Notes under the pieces: model-generated
Told to the model about the DNA's origin: nothing
Databases searched by the model: none
The model's input: only the letters and a program-made list of their open reading frames with translations
DNA from: CALMEH01 sp964548225
GTDB lineage: Bacteria > Acidobacteriota > Blastocatellia > Pyrinomonadales > Pyrinomonadaceae
Reading direction: 5' to 3'
Length of the DNA stretch: 38,056 bases
Assembly: GCA_964548225.1 (NCBI GenBank)
Contig: CAZJQP010000047.1
Location: 1-38,056 of the forward strand
In this document: one piece after another, positions 31,992-38,056 of the stretch
Layout: each line of letters begins with the position of its first letter
How positions within the stretch are numbered: the first letter of the stretch is position 1
Made by a program: the position numbers and the translations under genes

Positions 31992-34757
31992 ATGAAACAT
32001 CTATTATTCAAAATTTTATTTTACGCATTTATTATCGGAATATTTTTTCAAGTTTTTATCCAATCAACCCAAGCCCAATCCGCGCTTGACGGTTTTGCGC
32101 CGAATCCGAACAATCTGGTTTTTCAGAGTATTGTTCAGCCGGACGGAAAAATCCTGATTTGCGGCGATTTTACGACTGTTGCGGGCGTTCCGCGCAACCG
32201 CATCGCACGGCTGAATGCGGACGGCACGCTCGATGCGCTGTTTAATCCGAATGCCAACGAGAGAGTTAGAAACATGGTTTTACAGCCGGACGGGAAAATC
32301 GTGGTTATCGGGAGATTCAGCGTTATTGGCGGACAGAACCGCACCGCCATCGCGCGGCTCGAACCGGTAACGGGTTCGGCTGATTCGTGGAATCCCGCAC
32401 CCACCGGCGGCTCATTCGCGTATGCGGTAGCTTTGCAGCCGGACGGAAAAATAATTTTCAGCGGCTCTTTTACGACCATTCAAGGGCAGCCTCGTAATCG
32501 TCTGGCACGACTTGACGGCGTAACTGCGGCACTGGATACTGCATGGAATCCGAATCCGAATCATCTTACATACGCGCTTGCCGTTCAGACGGATGGCAGG
32601 ATTTTAGCAGGCGGCGAATTTACGAACATCGGCGGGCAGGTTCGCAATAAGATGGCGCGGCTTGACAGTGTAACGGGTTTGGCAGATTCGTTTAATCCAA
32701 ACATCACGCATACCTCGACCATTGCCACCGTCCAATCAATCGCGTTTCAGGCGGACGGAAAAATCTTGGTCGGCGGACAATTTACAAATGTCGGCACGTT
32801 GGCACGAAGCCGCATAGCACGGCTCGATGTGGTAACAGGCGCAGCTGATGGGTGGAATCCGAATGCCGACCAAACGGTCATGAATGTTACCGTTCAGCCG
32901 GACGGCAAAATTCTCATCGGCGGAACATTTGCGACCATCGGCGGACAACCGCGGGCGCGGGTTGCGCGGGTTGACTCCGTTACCGCGTTGCCCGATTCGC
33001 TCGCGCCGAATCCGAACGATATTGTTTATTCGCTGGTAGTGCAGCCAGACAACAAAATCATTGTCGGCGGTGGATTTATCGGCGTGAACGGCATCGGCGG
33101 ACAAAGCCGGAACGCACTGGCGCGGCTCGAAACCGACGGCAGCGTTGACCGCACGCTCGATGTGGGCGCGATGAATGGCGCAGTCCAAGCGACAGCCGTT
33201 CAGCCGGACGGAAAAATCCTCATCGGCGGCGCGTTCACGAGCGTTTTGGGCGTTGCGAGAAACTACGTCGCGCGGCTAAACGCAGACGGCACGCTCGATA
33301 CGAGTTTTGATCCGAACGCCGACGGCATCGTTTCGACAATCACAGTTCAATCTGACGGAAAAATCCTTGTCGGTGGCGGTTTTACAGGCATCGGCGGACA
33401 GGTTCGCAATCGTATTGCTCGTTTGAATGCAAATGGCGCGGCGGATTCGTTCGACCCAAACTCCGACAGCACAGTTAATTCGATAATGGTTTTGGCGGAC
33501 GGAAAAATCCTGGTCGGCGGCGCGTTCACGAATATCGGCGGCGTTGACCGAAATTGTTTAGCGAGGCTCGATTCGGCGACAGGCGCGGCGGATTCGTTCA
33601 ATCCAAACTCTGACGGCGAAATTCTCTCGATGGCGAGGCAACCGGACGGCAAAATCCTCGTTGGCGGAACATTTACCAATATCGGCGGGGTGAACAGAAA
33701 CCGCATTGCGCGAATATTTTCAATCACGGGTTTGCCCGACGGTTTCAACCCGAACGCAAACGGCGCGGTCAATTCGATTGCTTTGCAAACGGACGGTAAA
33801 ATTCTTGTCGGCGGCGAATTTACAAACATCGGCGGACAAAACCGCAACCGCATTGCACGCCTAAATCAGGCTTTGGCTACTGCCGATTCATTTGATCCGA
33901 ATGCCGACAGTTTTGTTCTTTCGATCGCGGCGCAAGCCGACGGTAAAGTTTTGGTCGGCGGCGCGTTCACAAACATCGGCGGGCAACTGCGAAATCACAT
34001 TGCGCGGCTCGACGGCGCAAGCGGTGCGGCTGATGGATTTGACCCGAACGCAAACAGCGATGTTGCCTCAATCGCTTTGCAGACAGACGGTAAAATTCTA
34101 GTCGGTGGCAGTTTTACAAACATCGGCGGACAAACGCGAAACTATTTTGCACGACTCTCAAACGACACGCCCGTTCAGCAAATTTTTACTGCCACACAAA
34201 ACTCAATCACTTGGACGCGCGACGGCGCGGGCGCACAATTTACACGCACTACATTTGAACAATCAACCGACAACAGCGCGACTTGGACAATGCTCGGCGA
34301 AGGCGCATCAAGCCTTGCGGATTTAGGCAAAAATACTTCTTCGCTTACGCCGCAATCTTCGGGATACACATTAAACGGACTGAATTTACCTGCCGGACAG
34401 AATGTTTTGGTTCGCGCCCGCGGATTTTATCAAGGCGGCGGACTCAACGGCTCGGAAACAATGCAGGAAGCAATCAGAAACCTGTTTCTCGTCGCTCCGA
34501 CATCTGCAAATGTTTCGATTTCCGGCAAGATTTTAACTTCTGACGGACGCGGTTTGCGAAATGCTTTTGTAACGCTGACCGATGCAAGTGGAAACAGTCG
34601 AACGGTTGTTACGGGAACTTTTGGTTACTATCGTTTTGATGAAGTTGAAGTCGGACAAACTTATATTATTGCTGTCCGCTCGAAGCGGTTTCAATTCGCC
34701 CCACGAGTTATTTCCGTTACTGAAGAATTAACGGATTTGGATTTTGTTGCGCAGTGA
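31992..34757 (+). CDS. Secreted delta-60-repeat protein with C-terminal regulatory-like domain
   Basis: This 921-residue protein has a signal peptide (about residues 1-29, ending TQAQS). Fourteen delta-60 repeats of about 46-50 residues follow. Each carries a core like QPDGKILVGGTFTNIGG, then RNRIARL and a tail with D.FNPN. They span about residues 30-720 and probably fold into a beta-propeller-like array outside the cell. A linker domain (about 725-830) and a carboxypeptidase-regulatory-like domain (about 838-921, ISGKILTSDGRGLRNAFVTL) close the protein. Such proteins are frequent in Acidobacteria; an adhesive or surface role is likely but unproven. The repeats are so alike in DNA that recombination could change their number. 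Confidence 0.9.
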   Translation: MKHLLFKILFYAFIIGIFFQVFIQSTQAQSALDGFAPNPNNLVFQSIVQPDGKILICGDFTTVAGVPRNRIARLNADGTLDALFNPNANERVRNMVLQPDGKIVVIGRFSVIGGQNRTAIARLEPVTGSADSWNPAPTGGSFAYAVALQPDGKIIFSGSFTTIQGQPRNRLARLDGVTAALDTAWNPNPNHLTYALAVQTDGRILAGGEFTNIGGQVRNKMARLDSVTGLADSFNPNITHTSTIATVQSIAFQADGKILVGGQFTNVGTLARSRIARLDVVTGAADGWNPNADQTVMNVTVQPDGKILIGGTFATIGGQPRARVARVDSVTALPDSLAPNPNDIVYSLVVQPDNKIIVGGGFIGVNGIGGQSRNALARLETDGSVDRTLDVGAMNGAVQATAVQPDGKILIGGAFTSVLGVARNYVARLNADGTLDTSFDPNADGIVSTITVQSDGKILVGGGFTGIGGQVRNRIARLNANGAADSFDPNSDSTVNSIMVLADGKILVGGAFTNIGGVDRNCLARLDSATGAADSFNPNSDGEILSMARQPDGKILVGGTFTNIGGVNRNRIARIFSITGLPDGFNPNANGAVNSIALQTDGKILVGGEFTNIGGQNRNRIARLNQALATADSFDPNADSFVLSIAAQADGKVLVGGAFTNIGGQLRNHIARLDGASGAADGFDPNANSDVASIALQTDGKILVGGSFTNIGGQTRNYFARLSNDTPVQQIFTATQNSITWTRDGAGAQFTRTTFEQSTDNSATWTMLGEGASSLADLGKNTSSLTPQSSGYTLNGLNLPAGQNVLVRARGFYQGGGLNGSETMQEAIRNLFLVAPTSANVSISGKILTSDGRGLRNAFVTLTDASGNSRTVVTGTFGYYRFDEVEVGQTYIIAVRSKRFQFAPRVISVTEELTDLDFVAQ

Positions 34758-34796
34758 TTTTTCAAGGTTTCTATTTTGATGCCTGAGGAGAAAATT

Positions 34797-35273
34797 ATGA
34801 AGAAATTTTTGAGTGAAACAACGCTTTGGCTGGGAATGTTGTTCGGTTCGATTTTGGTTGGCGCAACGGTTTATCAAATGATGGTCATTGTTCCCGAATT
34901 CAGCCGCGATATGCCAAACGGAATGATTGAATTTGCTCACGGGACTATTTTGCCGAAGGCTTTTTGGGCTTCGCCGGTGATGTCAGTTGGTTTTTTGTTT
35001 TTTGTCGCGGCTTTGATTTTTAATTGGAACACGCCGCGCCGAAAATGGCTGATTTTTGCGGTTTGTTTCGCCGTTGCCGCCGAAGTTTTGACCGTTTTTT
35101 ATGTTTATCCGATGCTCAGGATTATGGGCATCTTTGACGGCAATCCGTCAGCGGATTTAGTTTTGTTGACCGACACAATTCGGAAATGGATTGTGGTTGA
35201 CCAACTCAGATTTTGGTTATTGGTAATGCCCGCATATTTTTTTTATGTGAAAGCAATGACCGAAAAAAATTAG
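34797..35273 (+). CDS. Four-helix membrane protein (DUF1772-like)
   Basis: This protein of about 158 residues has four membrane helices: about residues 8-28 (TLWLGMLFGSILVGATVYQM), 55-75 (ASPVMSVGFLFFVAALIF), 84-105 (WLIFAVCFAVAAEVLTVFYV) and 138-155 (FWLLVMPAYFFYVKAM). Length and layout fit the DUF1772-type proteins, whose function is unknown; this is an overall resemblance rather than a motif match. ATG 34797 has the site GAGGAGAAAA directly before it and is preferred over 34776. It follows the delta-60 gene by 39 nt. Confidence 0.6.
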   Translation: MKKFLSETTLWLGMLFGSILVGATVYQMMVIVPEFSRDMPNGMIEFAHGTILPKAFWASPVMSVGFLFFVAALIFNWNTPRRKWLIFAVCFAVAAEVLTVFYVYPMLRIMGIFDGNPSADLVLLTDTIRKWIVVDQLRFWLLVMPAYFFYVKAMTEKN

Positions 35274-35285
35274 CACTTTCATAAA

Positions 35286-35307
35286 AAAATGTCGCTTTAA
35301 TAATTGA
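35286..35307 (+). promoter_or_regulatory. ATGTCGCTTTAAT promoter-like element before the SnoaL-like gene
   Basis: It matches 31938-31959 at 21 of 22 positions (a T/A change at position 17). Its TGTCGC starts 64 nt upstream of ATG 35354. The near identity in non-coding DNA, 3.3 kb apart and in front of two secreted-protein genes, supports a shared regulator. Confidence 0.5.
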
Positions 35308-35353
35308 GGCAATAAAAAGCCCGAAAAAAATTAAAAAATACAGGAGATAAATA

Positions 35354-35812
35354 ATGAAAAACTTAATTTTAGGAATGACAATCGCAATCTTTTTATTCTG
35401 CGGAAACGCTTTCGCGCAGACCAAACAAACGGACGACGAAAAAGCAATTATCGCTTTGATGACCAATGTCGGAAAGGCTTGGGACGCACTTGATGCGAAT
35501 AAATTTGGCGAATTTATGACCGAAGATTGCACACACATTGACCCGCACGGTTTGCACACGGGGCGCGTGGCAATCGTCAAACATATTCAATGGGTGATTG
35601 ATAATATTTTGCCCAAAGATAATTCAAAAATGGAAGTTTCCGACTTTAGCTTGCGTTTTGTGAGTGCGGATGTGGCTTTATTTAGTTTTCTTGGTGTGCA
35701 AGGCGGACAATCAATGCGCCAATCTTACGTTTTGACCAAAGTAAAAAATGAATGGAAAATCGCTTCGTTTCAATTAACCAAAATCGAGCAAGAAAAGAGC
35801 AATGCAAAATAG
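35354..35812 (+). CDS. Secreted SnoaL/NTF2-like protein (SgcJ/EcaC-type)
   Basis: This 152-residue protein has a signal peptide (MKNLILGMTIAIFLFCGNAF, then AQ). An NTF2-like cone fold follows: helix KAIIALMTNVGKAWDALDAN, KFGEFMTEDCTHIDPHGLHT, RVAIVKHIQWVI, and a final strand WKIASFQLTKI. This is the SgcJ/EcaC branch of the superfamily, which includes enzymes and ligand-binding proteins; no activity can be named. The site AGGAGATAAATA before the ATG is good. It has its own TGTCGC-type element upstream. Confidence 0.8.
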   Translation: MKNLILGMTIAIFLFCGNAFAQTKQTDDEKAIIALMTNVGKAWDALDANKFGEFMTEDCTHIDPHGLHTGRVAIVKHIQWVIDNILPKDNSKMEVSDFSLRFVSADVALFSFLGVQGGQSMRQSYVLTKVKNEWKIASFQLTKIEQEKSNAK

Positions 35813-35833
35813 AAAATGTTCGGAGTCAAAAAA

Positions 35834-35973
35834 GTTCTGAGTTCCAACTTTAGTTGGCGCAACTGCCAGCGAAGCGGCGCAGTTGCCTGACGCTGGCAAA
35901 CTCGAATTTTAATCAGCGGAGAAACCGCGGTGCTTCGCACGCGGTTTCGCCAACTGAAGTTGGAACTCTGAAC
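35834..35973. repeat. Nested palindromic REP-like element
   Basis: The outer arms 35834-35859 and 35948-35973 (GTTCCAACTTTAGTTGGCG and its near complement) pair with two or three mismatches; each arm is itself partly palindromic (CCAACT..AGTTGG). Between them are two further hairpins: GCCAGCG with CGCTGGC, and GAAACCGC..GCGGTTTC with a GTGC/GCAC core. The 140-nt block has no gene and could fold as one RNA or act as a transposable palindromic unit. Confidence 0.7.
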
Positions 35974-36034
35974 ATCCGAATACTAAAGTTTGGACTCTGA
36001 GCAATTTTAGGTTTATGATGACAACAAAAATGCA

Positions 36035-38056
36035 ATGAATAATTCCAACGAAACCGAAGAAACCAAACATTTTGCCGAAACCGAAGAAGTAGCGGAGCGT
36101 TGGCAGAAAGTCAAAAGTCTGTTTGAAAAAGCATCTGCGCTGACAGGCAAAGAGCGTGAAAAATTTTTGCGAAAGGCTTGCGGCGATGATGATGAACTTC
36201 GTAGTGAAGTCAGAAGACTTCTCAATTCGTTTGAAGATTCCGAGAGTTTTTTGGAAAATCCGGCGGTTGCCGAAGCTGTGAGTTTGTTTGAAGAAAAAAA
36301 GACTATCGCCATTCAAAATACGACGGGCGATATTAGCAACGGAAATTTTGTCGCCGGAACTGTTTTAGCGAGTCGTTATCGCATCATCGGACTTCTCGGC
36401 AAAGGTGGAATGGGCGAAGTTTATAAGGCGGAAGACATCAAATTAGCACAAACCGTCGCATTAAAATTTTTGCCCGACAAACTCGAAAAAGACAGATTTG
36501 CACTCGAAAGATTTCACGCCGAAGTTCGCACGGCGCGGCAAGTTTCGCATCCGAATGTCTGCCGCGTTTTCGACATCGGCGAGATTGACGGACGGCATTT
36601 TCTTTCGATGGAATTTATTGACGGTGACGATTTATCTTCACTGCTCAGAAGAATTGGACGACTTCCTTCGGAACGCGGAATCGAAATTGCCCGTCAACTT
36701 TGCGTCGGACTTTCGGCGATTCATCAAGCCGAAATTTTGCACCGCGATTTCAAGCCTGCCAACGTCATTATTGATTCAAAAGGCAAGGCGCGGATTACCG
36801 ATTTCGGAATTGCAGGTTTTGCGGAAGAAGTTTCTAAAGATTCGCTTCGTGTCGGCACACCCGCTTATATGTCGCCCGAACAGATTCGCGGAAAAGATGT
36901 TTCGGTCAAGAGTGATATTTATGCACTCGGACTTGTTTTATACGAAATTTTTACCGGCAAACAGACTTTCTCCGCCGATTCGATTCCCGAACTCATCCGC
37001 AAACATCAGACGGAAACGCCGACTAATCCATCGGAATATGTCAAAGGAATTGACCCGTTGGTGGAGAGCGTTATCGGGCAATGTTTGGAGAAAAATCCTG
37101 ATGACCGTCCGCAATCAGCCTTGCACGTTGCGATGGCTTTGCCGGGTGGAAATCCGATGCAGATTGCCTTGGAAGCGGGCGAAACGCCTTCGCCCGAAAT
37201 GGTTGCCGCATCGCCGAAAAAAGGGGCATTGAAGCCCGTAATCGCGTTGTCTTGTTTAATCGGCGGAATTGCGATGCTGGCGTTTTGTATGTTCGCTTCG
37301 ATGAAGGTTTCGCCGCAGAATCGTGTTCCGTTTAATAAATCCGCTGAAATTCTTTCCGAAAAAGCCAACGAAATTGCCGCGAAATTCGGCTACGCAGACA
37401 AACCCGCCGAGCGTTTTTATCGGTTTTATTTTGATGATTCGTATGCAAATTATGTCAGGGACAATCCTTCGCCCGACAAGTGGGAAAAAATCGAAAGCGG
37501 TCAGCCGTTGGTCTATGTTTTTGTCGTGCGTCAAAGTCCGCGAAATTTTGATGTGATGATGTTGGGCAATAGTTTTTGGACAAACGGACCGCAAACGGAA
37601 AGCGGACAACGGACGATTTTGCTCGACACACGCGGGCGATTGGTCGAATTTTCCGCCGTGCCGCCGCAGATTGCCGAGAACTTAAACGCCAAAGCGGATT
37701 TTTCCATCGCTTTTCAATCAGCCGAACTCGATTTGACGAAATTCAAAGAAGTTTCGCCAAGTTGGACTCCGCCGAATGCTTTTGATGAACGGCGGGCTTG
37801 GGAAGGCGTTCTGCCCGACCACGCGGACATTCCTCTGCGGGTTGAAGCCGCGAGTTTTCAAGGCAAAATCGTCTTTTTCAAACTGATTTACCCGTGGACA
37901 AAACCCGATGTTGCCGAACATGATTCCTACACTACACGCGATTGGCTCGGCGTTTTCATTTTTGTCGGAATTTTCTTTGGATTCATTGCCGTTGCTCTGT
38001 TTCTGGCTTGGAAAAATATCAAATCGGGCAGCGGAGACCGCAAAGGTGCGTTCAAA
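36035..38056 (+). CDS. Ser/Thr protein kinase, 3' end outside the window
   Basis: The frame is open from ATG 36035 to the window edge (674 codons, no stop), so the gene is partial at its end. An N-terminal helical region (about residues 20-80, WQKVKSLFEKASALTG, KACGDDDELRSEVRRLL) is shared with the kinase at 25950. The kinase domain (about 110-370) has GLLGKGGMGEVYKAED (from about 119), the VALKFLP lysine, LHRDFKPANVI (His at 236), ITDFGIAG (Asp at 256) and MSPEQIRG, so it looks active. A membrane helix lies at about 402-424, then an external domain of about 210 residues without known motif. A second helix (about 639-661) precedes a basic tail. This suggests a receptor-like kinase with an extracytoplasmic sensor between two helices. 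Confidence 0.88.
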   Translation, partial: MNNSNETEETKHFAETEEVAERWQKVKSLFEKASALTGKEREKFLRKACGDDDELRSEVRRLLNSFEDSESFLENPAVAEAVSLFEEKKTIAIQNTTGDISNGNFVAGTVLASRYRIIGLLGKGGMGEVYKAEDIKLAQTVALKFLPDKLEKDRFALERFHAEVRTARQVSHPNVCRVFDIGEIDGRHFLSMEFIDGDDLSSLLRRIGRLPSERGIEIARQLCVGLSAIHQAEILHRDFKPANVIIDSKGKARITDFGIAGFAEEVSKDSLRVGTPAYMSPEQIRGKDVSVKSDIYALGLVLYEIFTGKQTFSADSIPELIRKHQTETPTNPSEYVKGIDPLVESVIGQCLEKNPDDRPQSALHVAMALPGGNPMQIALEAGETPSPEMVAASPKKGALKPVIALSCLIGGIAMLAFCMFASMKVSPQNRVPFNKSAEILSEKANEIAAKFGYADKPAERFYRFYFDDSYANYVRDNPSPDKWEKIESGQPLVYVFVVRQSPRNFDVMMLGNSFWTNGPQTESGQRTILLDTRGRLVEFSAVPPQIAENLNAKADFSIAFQSAELDLTKFKEVSPSWTPPNAFDERRAWEGVLPDHADIPLRVEAASFQGKIVFFKLIYPWTKPDVAEHDSYTTRDWLGVFIFVGIFFGFIAVALFLAWKNIKSGSGDRKGAFK

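Noticed and set aside
32135..33853. Minus-strand frames of 114-168 codons inside the delta-60 gene
   Set aside because: They mirror the delta-60 repeat on the opposite strand; the plus-strand protein has a signal peptide and known domains.

Overview
The window looks like a chromosomal segment from a moderately AT-rich member of the Acidobacteriota, probably Blastocatellia or a Pyrinomonas-like lineage. This is inferred from gene content rather than from a marker gene. The clues are two short ECF sigma factors of the Acidobacteria/Planctomycetes type (the group named TIGR02999), two large Ser/Thr kinases that share an N-terminal helical region, a delta-60-repeat secreted protein, a bactofilin, and housekeeping genes with long inverted-repeat terminators between convergent pairs. 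No tRNA or rRNA gene was seen.

Layout. Positions 286-8385 are housekeeping and small accessory genes: an arginyl/leucyl-tRNA-protein transferase-like gene, a VOC-like protein, a class II photolyase, selB, an Fe-S protein with a CDGSH domain, folA, a small zinc-ribbon protein, and DUF962 and DUF2071 proteins. Positions 8390-14102 hold a membrane zinc-ribbon protein, an FGGY sugar kinase, a TPR/TonB-C protein and transketolase.

Positions 14232-21817 are the interesting part, a type III-like CRISPR island. It starts with a truncated transposase, then a 49-repeat/48-spacer array read on the minus strand, a leader and cas2. Next comes a collapsed gene that keeps the first residues of a reverse transcriptase and the C-terminal third of Cas1, which I read as the scar of an RT-Cas1 fusion. 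Upstream of that lies a tightly packed three-gene operon whose proteins all look built for cyclic-oligoadenylate (cOA) signalling: a DUF1874/Crn2-type ring nuclease, a two-TM CARF membrane protein, and an NE0113/Csm6-type CARF protein with a winged-helix-like segment. No cas10, csm/cmr or cas6 gene is in the window. Both operons carry the same 18-bp palindrome 40-55 bp upstream of their first start codon, so they are probably co-regulated.

Positions 22312-25851 hold bactofilin, ttcA and a B12-binding-type radical SAM protein. Positions 25950-38056 are a signalling and secretion neighbourhood: an ECF sigma factor overlapping a kinase-FGE-hydrolase fusion, a second ECF sigma factor, and secreted proteins (a hypothetical, a delta-60 protein with 14 repeats, and a SnoaL-like protein). 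The promoters of these secreted genes share an ATGTCGCTTTAAT-type element. A strongly folded palindromic repeat follows, and then a second Ser/Thr kinase that runs off the window end.

Inferred working model: invader RNA sensed by a Cas10 encoded elsewhere would make cOA. The two CARF proteins would respond to it, one at the membrane, and Crn2 would switch the signal off. Local spacer acquisition is probably dead because RT-Cas1 is broken.
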